Notes under the pieces: model-generated
What the model was told of the DNA's origin: nothing
The model's database searches: none
Seen by the model: the letters and a program-made list of their open reading frames with translations, nothing else
Made by a program: the position numbers and the translations under genes
Shown: piece by piece, positions 46,164-54,832 of the stretch
Layout: every line of letters begins with the position of its first letter
Position numbering within the stretch: position 1 is the stretch's first letter
Source: DAOQVR01 sp035341665
GTDB taxonomy: Bacteria; Chloroflexota; Anaerolineae; JAAYZQ01
Direction of reading: 5' to 3'
Assembly: GCA_035341665.1 (NCBI GenBank)
Contig: DAOQVR010000004.1
Location: 1-64,000, forward strand
DNA: 64,000 nucleotides

Positions 46164-47503
46164 ACCTCCCCGCGCTCCTTTGCATACAGCGGACAGCCGC
46201 CACCGCACAGAACCTGGTCGGGGCAGCCGTGGCATTTTTCCATCTTGAAGTCGCGCTGTCGCAGGTAGCGCGCCAGCTCATGCTCCCAGATCTTGTCCCA
46301 CGGGTCCGACAGGAGGTTCCCAAGCGAGACAAAGTAGCTCTGGCATGGGATCACATCCCCGTTCGGCTCGACGCACATGTTGTAGTGGGCCGCCGTGCAA
46401 CCCTTGATCCCCAGCTCTAGCCCGGTCGGGTCGAACTCGCAATACTGCGTTGGTGTGTACCAAATGAGGCGCATGTGATGCGCCTCGGCCGCCCGCTTCA
46501 CGCGCTCCAGAATCGGCTGCAGCTCACTCTCACGGATGCCGGTGCCAACGGCGACCGCGGCACCGGAGTAGATCAGGCTGTTGCAGCCAAAGGTGGGAAC
46601 GCCCAGCGATGCAGCAAATGCCACGGTATCCTCGATCCCGGCGACGTTTTCCGTCGTGATCGTGGTGTTGGTCATCATGTACACCTCGGCCGCGACTGTG
46701 GAGCGGATCCCAGCCACCGTCTCAGTCCAGGAGCCGGGGGCACCGGTCATCCGGTCATGAACCTCCGGGATATGGCTCTCCAGCGTGATCTGGACGTGGT
46801 CCAGCCCAGCTTGCAGCAGCCGATCCAGATACGCCGGATCCTGAAGTCGACGTCCGTTCGTCTGAAGCCCTGTGACCACGCCGACGGACTCAGCATAACG
46901 GACCAGCTCCGGCAGGTCAGGGCGCAGTGTGGCCTCCCCGCCGGTGAAGGTGACGTGCGGGATGCCCAGCTCCCAGCAGCGGTCGATCACCCGCTTCCAC
47001 TCTTCAGCAGCCATCTCCGGCATGTCCTTGGGCCGGCCCACATAGCAGTGCGGGCAATCGTTCTGGCAGCGATAGGTCAGCGCCAGGTCCATACGGTAAG
47101 GTGCGCTGATCTCGGCGCTCAGTGGCTCAATCCTTTCGACGTCCATGTACGAAACCGGACACACCTCTTCGCCCGACTGGGCAAGGTCCCGGATTGCCTG
47201 CTGCATCTCCTCGTAGTCGGCTTGCGCGGTTGCCGGCGGGACGTCGTAGCGGCGAGCAATGTCTCGGGCTGCCTCGGCGGGAGTGCGTTCCTCGAGGACC
47301 AGCTTGACCAGCTCTGCCGCCGAGTGATTCAGGTGCAAGACCTTGGCAGCATTGACCAGCAGGATCCCGCGCCCATCCTTTTCGACGCGCAGGTGCAGGC
47401 GATACTGCTGTGGGGCGTCGGGTGGAGTCTGATAGCTGTATAGGCCGGGCGGCACCGCCCGCATGGGCTCAAACCAGCCCTTGATGGTCTGCCACAGTTT
47501 CAC
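46160..47503 (-). CDS. PqqD-domain radical SAM/SPASM enzyme
   Basis: The 447-residue protein has three parts. Residues about 30-110 form a PqqD-like domain (LVNAAKVLHLNHSAAELVKLVLEE..., DIARRYDV), the peptide-recognition fold of RiPP enzymes. The radical SAM barrel follows with CQNDCPHC, the CX3CX2C iron-sulfur site, and HVTFTGGEATLRPDL. The C-terminal SPASM domain has the extra cysteines (GCTAAHYNMC, IPCQSY, CHGC, CGGGC) for auxiliary clusters. Such enzymes usually modify ribosomal peptides. The GTG at 47503 (GGGGGAG upstream) is 16 bases behind the DUF2207-like gene, whose Cys-rich tail is the obvious substrate candidate. Confidence 0.85.
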   Translation of the reverse strand: MKLWQTIKGWFEPMRAVPPGLYSYQTPPDAPQQYRLHLRVEKDGRGILLVNAAKVLHLNHSAAELVKLVLEERTPAEAARDIARRYDVPPATAQADYEEMQQAIRDLAQSGEEVCPVSYMDVERIEPLSAEISAPYRMDLALTYRCQNDCPHCYVGRPKDMPEMAAEEWKRVIDRCWELGIPHVTFTGGEATLRPDLPELVRYAESVGVVTGLQTNGRRLQDPAYLDRLLQAGLDHVQITLESHIPEVHDRMTGAPGSWTETVAGIRSTVAAEVYMMTNTTITTENVAGIEDTVAFAASLGVPTFGCNSLIYSGAAVAVGTGIRESELQPILERVKRAAEAHHMRLIWYTPTQYCEFDPTGLELGIKGCTAAHYNMCVEPNGDVIPCQSYFVSLGNLLSDPWDKIWEHELARYLRQRDFKMEKCHGCPDQVLCGGGCPLYAKERGEV

Positions 47504-47519
47504 GGCTGCTCCCCCTTTC

Positions 47520-49187
47520 CTATCGACCGCCACCCGCGCAGGCACAAGCGCAGCCTGCACACGCGCACGCGCAAGCACACGCACAGCTGCGGCCACCGCC
47601 TCCCGAGCTCCCTGTCCCGCCGCTCCTGGACGAGGGGGTCTTGGGCGGTGGGTTGGTCTTTTGCGCCACGCCGCCCGTGAAGCGCTCGATGCTGGTCACC
47701 ACCGAATTGGCGGCGTTCTCGATGCCGCTCACCACTGTGTTGGCGAAATCCGCGCCAGGCAGCGTGGGAAGAGTCACCGGCACCGACGGGAGGCCTCCTG
47801 ACGGAGCCGCACTCGGCGACGGAGCAGAGGCCACCACCCACGGCCGGTAGCCGTAGCCCCACGAGGGCATGATCACGGGACGGTCCTGGAAGGTCCGGCG
47901 GGTGTGCGATTCCCAGTCGTCATCCAGCATCGTCCACTCCAGGCCGTCGCCCCATGCCTTTCCAAGCACCTCGGGCGTCTCGGACGCTTCCACCTGCTGC
48001 CATGCCCGGGCAGCTATGTCCTTGTAGTAGGCCTTGGTCTCCTTGCGGCTGAAGCCGGTCAGCTTCTTGTTGACGTCGCCGATGAGGTCGACGACCACGT
48101 CTCGCAGCTTCGCCTCGTCCATCAGGCCGTCGGGCTTGACCGACTGGAGGAATGCCAGCTCATAGTCCCACAGCTTGATCTCCGCAGGGAGCGGATCGAC
48201 CAGCTTGACCTTGAGAGGCTTTGCCTCCTCGACGATGAGTGCCCCTTTCTTGACGAGGCCGAAAAGGATCATGACCATGACCTTGTTGAGTGGGGCCTCT
48301 AGAAGCACCGCTGCTTCGACGGCAGTCAGTCCGCGCTTGATACCGGTTCCCTCCACCGCAACGGTTGGCGGCAAATACGCCAGCTTGCGTTTGGCCTTGA
48401 AACGGGCGCCGATGACGGTCAACGCAAACCAGGCGAACATGAACAGCCCGCAGATCAGGCCTGGGCTATCACAGAGCTGGTCCAGCTTGATGGTGAAGGC
48501 CGGCGGCTTTTGCACGACGCCGGCAGGCACGTACGCCGCCGGGAATGAGGCACCGAACTGGTGTTTCGTGGCCCCGTCGTCCCCTTCCAAGACCCAGCCG
48601 TAGACCGCCCGGTCGTCCTGGTAGTACTTCTCGTCCGGCTCCAGGTCGTGCCACCGCGGCTCCTCGGGCGTGATGCCCACGGGGAAGTGAAGCTGTACCT
48701 CGAGGCGGCCGGTGCCCGTCATGTACTGCCCATCGAAGTAAGTCGGCGACAGTACGAGGCTGGCATACTCGTCCTCCCCCTCGTCTTGGTAGAGGAGCCC
48801 AGACACAGTGGCCATGACGCGCAGAGTGCCGGATTGGCCCGGCTGCAGCCAGGGATCCAGGTCCACCTTGACCCCATAGGGGATGTTGGACGACTTGCTG
48901 ATGCTCGTTAGGGGCCTGCCGTCCTGCCATGCGGCCACCATCGATAGATCATACGAGTTGCTCGGCAAGCCAACATCGACATAGTCGAGCGCCATAGAAG
49001 AGGGGGCGACGGTGAAGGTCATCTCCTGTACGATGTCGACCGATCCATCGTCGTTGACATAGGCAGCGTAAACGTTGCTGCCCATGTTTAGGAGAAGGTC
49101 TTGTGCACCGGCAGGCATGACCGGCAGAGCAACCAGGCAAGCCAGCAGTGCGAGGGTCACCAGGGTGGCGCGCTTCGTTCCGAACAT
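47520..49187 (-). CDS. DUF2207-like membrane protein with Cys-Ala repeat tail
   Basis: The 555-residue protein has a signal peptide (about 1-28), a beta-rich outer domain (about 30-230), a membrane helix (about 245-265), a second weakly hydrophobic region (about 305-325) and a cytoplasmic-type domain. A Pro/Ser/Gly-rich stretch then ends in a tail with eight Cys: five Cys-Ala pairs, one Gly, three Cys-Ala pairs, then GGGR. Both TGT and TGC, and all four Ala codons, are used, so the tail is not a simple DNA repeat slip. DUF2207 proteins commonly end in Gly-rich tails, but this Cys pattern is unusual. GGAGG precedes the ATG at 49187. It is directly followed by the radical SAM gene. Confidence 0.75.
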   Translation of the reverse strand: MFGTKRATLVTLALLACLVALPVMPAGAQDLLLNMGSNVYAAYVNDDGSVDIVQEMTFTVAPSSMALDYVDVGLPSNSYDLSMVAAWQDGRPLTSISKSSNIPYGVKVDLDPWLQPGQSGTLRVMATVSGLLYQDEGEDEYASLVLSPTYFDGQYMTGTGRLEVQLHFPVGITPEEPRWHDLEPDEKYYQDDRAVYGWVLEGDDGATKHQFGASFPAAYVPAGVVQKPPAFTIKLDQLCDSPGLICGLFMFAWFALTVIGARFKAKRKLAYLPPTVAVEGTGIKRGLTAVEAAVLLEAPLNKVMVMILFGLVKKGALIVEEAKPLKVKLVDPLPAEIKLWDYELAFLQSVKPDGLMDEAKLRDVVVDLIGDVNKKLTGFSRKETKAYYKDIAARAWQQVEASETPEVLGKAWGDGLEWTMLDDDWESHTRRTFQDRPVIMPSWGYGYRPWVVASAPSPSAAPSGGLPSVPVTLPTLPGADFANTVVSGIENAANSVVTSIERFTGGVAQKTNPPPKTPSSRSGGTGSSGGGGRSCACACACACAGCACACAGGGR

Positions 49188-49243
49188 ACGATTCCTCCCG
49201 AGCCCGGTCCGGCGCGGACGGTGCCGCGCAGCGCGTAGAGGGC

Positions 49244-49615
49244 CTACCACTTGGGCTCCTCGACGATCTGGTAGTTGCTGCCGCACCAGGGGCAGGTGAC
49301 CATGATCGCGCCCTGGACGGTGCTGATGGCGGACTTGTCTAGCTCTCCGCCACACTTTTCGCACTTGAGCGATTCCATGGCAACGTCGCCACCGATGTCG
49401 ATCTGCTGCTTGATGACCACCTCCTGCTTGGGCTTGGGTTGCCGCAGCCGGATCGCAACGATGATGCCCAGTCCCAGCACGGCGGTGATGAGGCCGATCA
49501 CGAGGCGACCGCCCTGATTGGGCGCGTTGGGGGTGAAGGCCGACCACAGGAACAGCACACCAAAGAAAAGAAGGATTGCTGCGACGATGTACCCGACCAC
49601 TTTGCTCGTACTCAT
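49244..49615 (-). CDS. Small membrane protein with zinc ribbon
   Basis: The 123-residue protein has two membrane helices (about 7-25 and 38-56), a Lys/Gln-rich linker, and a C-terminal zinc ribbon (CEKCGGELD and CPWCGSNYQI). The ATG at 49615 has GGGAGG upstream. It lies 56 bases ahead of the DUF2207-like gene on the same strand and likely belongs to the same operon. Confidence 0.7.
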   Translation of the reverse strand: MSTSKVVGYIVAAILLFFGVLFLWSAFTPNAPNQGGRLVIGLITAVLGLGIIVAIRLRQPKPKQEVVIKQQIDIGGDVAMESLKCEKCGGELDKSAISTVQGAIMVTCPWCGSNYQIVEEPKW

Positions 49616-49745
49616 GCTTGCCTCCCACAATTCCCTAATGACGACTCGTTGCCGGCGACAGGCCAAAGGCCATCCGCCACGCGCCACCTGCTATACGCCA
49701 TCCGCGCCAAACGTGTGCATTGCGCCTTGGGCATTCTGCCTTGGT

Positions 49746-51008
49746 CTACCGCCACGTCAAAGCTCTCTGCGGGCCACGCGGGCTGATCTCGATGCCGGTC
49801 CAGAGGCCGTCCGGCGTCTCGCCAGTCTTGCGCATGACCGAGACCTGCCAGTAGAACTGCTGCACCCTCCCGGCTATGTAGAGCGCACGGTCCAGGCGGT
49901 ACGAGGTGACCTTGGTCCACACGGGCGCCAGTATCTGGGCCATCGGACCGGCGCGGCGCAGCCTCAGCACATAGTAGTCGTCCTCTTTCAGGATGCCTTC
50001 CGACAGCCAGCTGAGCAAGATCACCGTGTCGGGTCCGGAGAAAGAGGCACCATCGGCCGGCGCGAGAAGCGCGGGTGCAGCATACACGGGGGTCGCCAGC
50101 GGGGTCTGGGTCTGTGTGGGGGTCGGCGCGGGCGTTTCCGTAGCGGTTGGGGCTGGCGTCGGGACCGCGCCTTTGACGACCAGCTTCTGGCCGACCTTGA
50201 GCGTGTCGCTTTTCAGCCCGTTGGCATCCATGATCTGCCTGACCGTCACCTTGTACTTGGCCGCAATCCCCGAGAGCGTGTCCCCGGACTTGACCTCGTA
50301 CACCACGACCGGCACCGCCGTGGGAAGGGCAGCCGGGACGGAGAGTCGTGTTCCAGCTCGGATGGCGGTCGCGTCGGACAGGCCCGATGCCTGGAGGATC
50401 GCCTCAACCGTGGTCCCGAAACGCTGGGCAATCTCACTCAGCGTGTCTCCCTCGGACACGGTGTAGGTCTGGGGCGTGGCTGTAGGCGCCAGCGTTGGGC
50501 TGGGCGTCGGAGTGTCCGCCACCAGGAGGGGGATGGTCAGCTTGTCACCTTCATGGATCGGCGAGGTAGTCTTTAGGCCGTTCGCCGTCCTTATCGCCGC
50601 CGCCGTCGTTCCGTAGAGCTTGGCGATGGCAATCAAGGTCTCGCCCTTCTTCACGGTGTGCACCGTCTGGCTAGGCGGCAGGGTGGGCGTAGGCGAAGGG
50701 GCTGCCGTCTGGAGCGGCGTGGCCGTAGGCGCAACCTCATAGCCCGGCGAGGGCTGGACCGTGAGGGAGGGCTCGACCGAGGGAGAGCCGGCTGACGTGG
50801 GGCGCAGGGACTGCCAAGGCTTCCAGAGCCAAAGGACAACTGCGGTGACGACGAGCAGCATCGGCAGCCACAGGCTGCCCCTGGGCAGGCGCAGCACGGG
50901 CCTGTTCTTCGCGTCTCGCAGCTGAGCACCGCAGCCCAGGCAGTCCTCCGCACGCTGCGCCACGGGCGTCCCACAATGAGGGCAGACCCTCTGGGGATAA
51001 TCGGCCAT
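49746..51008 (-). CDS. Zinc-ribbon, membrane-anchored triple-LysM protein
   Basis: The 420-residue protein begins with a cytoplasmic zinc ribbon (CPHCG and CLGCG), then a membrane helix (about 48-65), a Pro/Thr/Ser-rich stretch, three LysM domains (about 120-165, 185-230, 240-280; YTVSEGDTLSEIAQRFGTT, YEVKSGDTLSGIAAKYKVT, HTVKKGETLIAIAKLYGTT), a further Pro/Thr linker, and a C-terminal beta domain (starting LLAPADGASFSG). LysM domains bind peptidoglycan or other N-acetyl sugars, so this ties the cell wall to the membrane. GGAG precedes the ATG. Confidence 0.83.
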   Translation of the reverse strand: MADYPQRVCPHCGTPVAQRAEDCLGCGAQLRDAKNRPVLRLPRGSLWLPMLLVVTAVVLWLWKPWQSLRPTSAGSPSVEPSLTVQPSPGYEVAPTATPLQTAAPSPTPTLPPSQTVHTVKKGETLIAIAKLYGTTAAAIRTANGLKTTSPIHEGDKLTIPLLVADTPTPSPTLAPTATPQTYTVSEGDTLSEIAQRFGTTVEAILQASGLSDATAIRAGTRLSVPAALPTAVPVVVYEVKSGDTLSGIAAKYKVTVRQIMDANGLKSDTLKVGQKLVVKGAVPTPAPTATETPAPTPTQTQTPLATPVYAAPALLAPADGASFSGPDTVILLSWLSEGILKEDDYYVLRLRRAGPMAQILAPVWTKVTSYRLDRALYIAGRVQQFYWQVSVMRKTGETPDGLWTGIEISPRGPQRALTWR

Positions 51009-51025
51009 ACGGTTTCTCCGCGGGG

Positions 51026-51054
51026 ATTATATCAGACGCGAATCGCGTTGCCAA
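51026..51054 (-). promoter_or_regulatory. Sigma70-type promoter for the LysM gene, overlapping the upstream stop codon
   Basis: On the minus strand, TTGGCA (51049-51054), 17 bases, TATAAT (51026-51031). The site lies across the end of the upstream gene (stop at 51027-51029). The predicted leader is only about 11 bases. Confidence 0.65.
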
Positions 51055-52859
51055 ACAGCTCCGCGTGCCTGTAGCTCCGTGCTGCAAGCTCGCCCGCGCG
51101 GCCCATCGGACTGTCGTCCCAGCATCAGCATGAGCAGCGCCGACCCGAGACAGGCCAGGGTTATGGCTTTGCCGGCCGATCGCAACGGTGTGTCCCCCCA
51201 CCGGAGAAGGACGTGGTGCTCTCCGGCAGCAAGATCGATCGTCAGCAGTCCGTGGGGCCCTTCGGGACGCAGGGCGGAGCCGGGCAGGGGCTCGCCGTTT
51301 ACCCAGACTCGCCAGCCAGGGTAGTAGTATGTGTAGAACTGCAGCGCGGTGCCGGCGGCCGACCGGACGGTGAGCTCGTCGGAGGCGCCGCCGGCACGGA
51401 TCATCTCCACCTCGGAGCCTGGCGCCAGTGCATGGGCGGTAACCAGCGGTCCGCCGGACTGATATTGGCTGACCAGCGGCGACGTTTTGGGCGGCTCCTG
51501 CACCCAGGCCGTCCGGCCGATCATGTCGGGGTACTCGAGCTCGAACTGCAGCACCAGCAGCGGACCCTCGGCCGCATCCGGCACGGGTGTGTACTGCGGC
51601 AACGTGTAGGAGAAGCTAGCGAAGGACGCGACCGCGGCCAGCACGAGTGCCGGCACAGGGGCCCGCTCCGACCGTTGGCGCGGCAGCGCCAGCGCTCCCA
51701 ATAGGCTCATGGTCAGGGCTGCCAGGCCGAGTAGGCGCCAAGGGAACTGGACCAAGCCGGCGATGGGCACTTTATCCCACAGGAACTGGGACGCAGGCAG
51801 CATGAGAAAGAGCAGCAGAGCCGTCGCCACCGCCCAGAAGAGGGTCTGCGCTCGCTCCCGGCTGCGGCGGCACAGCGCGCCCACCAGGGCGAGCATCGAG
51901 AGGACGGTCGGCACCAAGCCGAGTTGGAACGACATCTGGTCGACCGGACCCGGGCCCGCCGCGCCGTACCCCCAAAAGCCCGACAGCATCTGGAAAGGGT
52001 AGACGAAATGCGCGCGATAGTCGTAGCCCGAGCCGACCCATTGCTCCTGGCTGATGAACCCACGCTCCAAGAGCGCCGGCAGGAGAAGCGCCGCCGAGAT
52101 ACCCAGTCCGAGCACTGCCCCGCCAAGCGCTCCGCCTGCCTGGGCCAGGCGAGCGCGTCCCTGCGCCGGGCCGGACGTGGGATGCGGCGGGCGCCTGAGC
52201 AGGAAGAGCACATAGGCCGCCAGAAGTGGCGTAAAGATCAGCGCCGTGACGTTGTGAGTCATCCACACTGCACCGTAGGCCAGCCCGGCCGCAGCGATCC
52301 GGCGCAGCGTCACCCGCTCGGCCAGTCGGTAGAAAGCAAGCAGCACCAGCGGCAACCAAGCCAGAGCTGCGTGCTCGCGCAAGTCCCCGCGGACGTAGGC
52401 GTTTGCCAAGTGGTAGGGCACGTACACGTAGAGTACCGCGGCCAGCAGGGCGCGCTGGCGGCCGAGCAAGGCACGGCCGCAGGCAAACATCGCCAGACCT
52501 GAACCAAGAGTCGAGAGCGCCCACACCCACTTGACCGAAGCGACCATGCCCGCGCCGAGCAGATGAAAGGCTTCGGCAGCATAGTAGGCAAGCGGCGAGT
52601 AATACACAAAGCTAGGGTATCCATAGCCAAGTGCGTGGTCTGTCCCCCAGCCGGGGTACCACACTCCGTCGCGGATGGCTGCGTCGAACTCGGTCAGGAA
52701 AAAGACCGAATGCACGCCGTCGTGCGTGTCGAAGAAGTAGTCGGGGCCGGCCAAAGGCAGGACCGCGAAGAGGCAGAAGAGCAGCACGAGCCAGGGACCG
52801 GGATCGGGCCGCTGGGGCCGCACCCGCTGCCAAAGGTGGTGGAGGGTGAGGCTGCTCAC
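51027..52859 (-). CDS. GT-C-like membrane protein (PTPS-related/YfhO type), third of three
   Basis: The 610-residue protein has about ten to twelve membrane helices. The first outer loop has FFDTHDGVHSVFFLTEFDAAIRDGVWYPGWGTDHALGYGYPSFVYYSPLAYY, the signature of the 6-pyruvoyl-tetrahydropterin-synthase-related membrane family with Asp pairs typical of GT-C glycosyltransferases. A C-terminal beta domain holds FYTYYYPGWRVWVNGE. Start GTG 52859 overlaps the previous stop (GTGA). The substrate is unknown; likely polyprenyl-linked sugars. Confidence 0.72.
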   Translation of the reverse strand: MSSLTLHHLWQRVRPQRPDPGPWLVLLFCLFAVLPLAGPDYFFDTHDGVHSVFFLTEFDAAIRDGVWYPGWGTDHALGYGYPSFVYYSPLAYYAAEAFHLLGAGMVASVKWVWALSTLGSGLAMFACGRALLGRQRALLAAVLYVYVPYHLANAYVRGDLREHAALAWLPLVLLAFYRLAERVTLRRIAAAGLAYGAVWMTHNVTALIFTPLLAAYVLFLLRRPPHPTSGPAQGRARLAQAGGALGGAVLGLGISAALLLPALLERGFISQEQWVGSGYDYRAHFVYPFQMLSGFWGYGAAGPGPVDQMSFQLGLVPTVLSMLALVGALCRRSRERAQTLFWAVATALLLFLMLPASQFLWDKVPIAGLVQFPWRLLGLAALTMSLLGALALPRQRSERAPVPALVLAAVASFASFSYTLPQYTPVPDAAEGPLLVLQFELEYPDMIGRTAWVQEPPKTSPLVSQYQSGGPLVTAHALAPGSEVEMIRAGGASDELTVRSAAGTALQFYTYYYPGWRVWVNGEPLPGSALRPEGPHGLLTIDLAAGEHHVLLRWGDTPLRSAGKAITLACLGSALLMLMLGRQSDGPRGRACSTELQARGAVWQRDSRLI

Positions 52860-54832
52860 CTGCCCGCCTCCCGCCCCTCGCGCTTGCCCCTTGCTTGGGC
52901 GGCCGGCAGCCGCCGCATAAGCCTCCGTGCCGCCAGTGCTGCAGCGCAGAGCGCGGTCGACAGCCAAGAGACGATCGACGACGTGCGCCGCAGCGGGGTG
53001 TCCTCGAACTGCAGCAGCACCCGGCCCCTGCCGGGGGGCACCAGAACGGTTGTGAGGCCGAGCTCGCCGCGCGGAAAGGCCGGCAGCTCGCGGAGGCGGG
53101 CGCCCGTGTCCGCGTCCACCAGGTAGGCCCTCCAGCCCGGGTAGTAGAAGGTGTTGAAAGAGATGAGTGTATCCTTGGGCGCCGCGTACTCGATGAGCTC
53201 GCGGTTGGTGTGCAGCTCCAGGGTGCGGGCTTGCACGCCGCGCCGTTGGTAGAGGAGATCGTACTCGATCTTGGAGGTCAACGGGACACCGGCCATGTGG
53301 AGGTCCGCCATCGAGGACCAGGTAGGGATCGTCTTCACCCACGCTGTGGAGCCGGTCATCTCATCGGACGATTGCTGGAAGGTCATCAGCCCGGCCATCG
53401 AGACGTCACGCTGCGACATCTCGGCCTGCATGTAGGGTAGACTGCCCAGGATCAGCAGGATGACCGGCACGACGACGGCGAAGCCAAGCCGGCCCGCTGC
53501 GGGCCGTCCCCTCCCAAACACTGCCCCAGACAAGAAGGACAATGCCAGCGCCGACAGTGCCAGAAGCCGCCAGGGGAACTGCACCAGCCGCGCCAGCGAC
53601 AGTGCCTCCCAAAGGCCCACGGACAGGGACAGCATGAGCACGACGCAGGCAAGGGCCACTCCGGCAAAGAAGACGACCAGCGCCCGGCCCTGGGTCTCAC
53701 CTGCTCCGCCGGTGCCGGGCCGCGCGCGTCGTTGGAAGAGGCCTGCAACGGCAAAGAGCGACAGGACAATAGGCACGACCCCGAGCTGGAAGCTGAGGGA
53801 GTCGCCTGGGCCCGGCTCACTGGTGCCCCAACCCCAGGCCGGGGAAAAGAGCTGGAAGAACTCGACAAAGTCGCCGCCCCAGGCGTAACGACCGCCATAC
53901 CACTGGTCGACCCGCACGAAGCGGCTCTCAAGCATCGCCGGAACAAGGAAGAATGCGCTCAGTCCCAGCCCGAGCAGGAGCCCCGCACATGCCGGCAGCA
54001 GCCGGTGCGCCAGGTGCCCTACGAGCGGGAAAAACGATCCCCGGGACATCCGGCGGAACGGTTGCTCCTCGTTGACCCGCACCAGCGCGAGGACGGCGGT
54101 ATACACCACCAGCACCGCTGCCAGCAGGAGGGCGGTCAGGGGGTGGGTGACGATGAGCAGGGCGAAGACAGCCGCCAGGGCAAGGACATTGTCCAGACGG
54201 GGTGCGCGCAGCGTGGCCGCGGCCGCCCAGAGCACAAGGGGAGCGATGGCGAAGGCGACCGCCTCGGCGAGCGCCGCCCGCACAAAGACGTCGACCAGGC
54301 GGTAGGGGATCACCATATAGGCGACGGCGGCCACCAGGCCGGCACGGCGCCCGAGCACGGAGCGGGCAAACCCATACATGGCGAGCCCGGAGCCGGCGAT
54401 GGAGAGAAGAAACACCGCCTTCACCGCACCGGTGAAGCCAAAGCCGACCAGGTGGAAAACCTCCCCTACGTAGGAGGCAAGAGGGCCGTAGATGTTGAAG
54501 AAGGGATAGCCAAAGCCAAAGGCAAAGTCGGGCTGCCAGCGTGGATAGAGGATGCCGTCCCTGATCCCGCGATCTAGCTCAAAAAGGAAGTAGACATCGT
54601 GGCGCGCATCGTGCGCATCCCACATGTAGCCCTCCTGTAGGAGGGGGGCAATGGGAAAGAGAGAAAGGAACAGCACCAACAGCAGGTAGGGATCGACCTT
54701 GCCACGGAGGAATCGTGCCACCCTAGGCAACGCACGGCGGTCAGCTGCCGCAGGCTGGGCCAGGAGTCTCGGCTGTGAAGCGTCTTGCCCTTCACCCAAG
54801 CCGGACAGGCCGGGCGGTTGCCTAACGGACAT
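52856..54832 (-). CDS. GT-C-like membrane protein (PTPS-related/YfhO type), second of three
   Basis: The 658-residue paralogue of the downstream gene shares DAHDARHDVYFLFELDRGIRDGILYPRWQPDFAFGFGYPFFNIYGPLASYVGEVF in the first outer loop and FNTFYYPGWRAYLVD near the C-terminus. It has about ten to twelve membrane helices. The start is uncertain: 54832 overlaps the previous stop by 11 bases, while 54850 is the next in-frame ATG upstream. Related genes side by side suggest duplication. Confidence 0.72.
   Translation of the reverse strand: MSVRQPPGLSGLGEGQDASQPRLLAQPAAADRRALPRVARFLRGKVDPYLLLVLFLSLFPIAPLLQEGYMWDAHDARHDVYFLFELDRGIRDGILYPRWQPDFAFGFGYPFFNIYGPLASYVGEVFHLVGFGFTGAVKAVFLLSIAGSGLAMYGFARSVLGRRAGLVAAVAYMVIPYRLVDVFVRAALAEAVAFAIAPLVLWAAAATLRAPRLDNVLALAAVFALLIVTHPLTALLLAAVLVVYTAVLALVRVNEEQPFRRMSRGSFFPLVGHLAHRLLPACAGLLLGLGLSAFFLVPAMLESRFVRVDQWYGGRYAWGGDFVEFFQLFSPAWGWGTSEPGPGDSLSFQLGVVPIVLSLFAVAGLFQRRARPGTGGAGETQGRALVVFFAGVALACVVLMLSLSVGLWEALSLARLVQFPWRLLALSALALSFLSGAVFGRGRPAAGRLGFAVVVPVILLILGSLPYMQAEMSQRDVSMAGLMTFQQSSDEMTGSTAWVKTIPTWSSMADLHMAGVPLTSKIEYDLLYQRRGVQARTLELHTNRELIEYAAPKDTLISFNTFYYPGWRAYLVDADTGARLRELPAFPRGELGLTTVLVPPGRGRVLLQFEDTPLRRTSSIVSWLSTALCAAALAARRLMRRLPAAQARGKREGREAGR

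Noticed and set aside
47520..47600. The Cys-Ala tail as simple repeat slippage
   Set aside because: The codons vary among TGT/TGC and all four Ala codons, unlike a copied DNA repeat.
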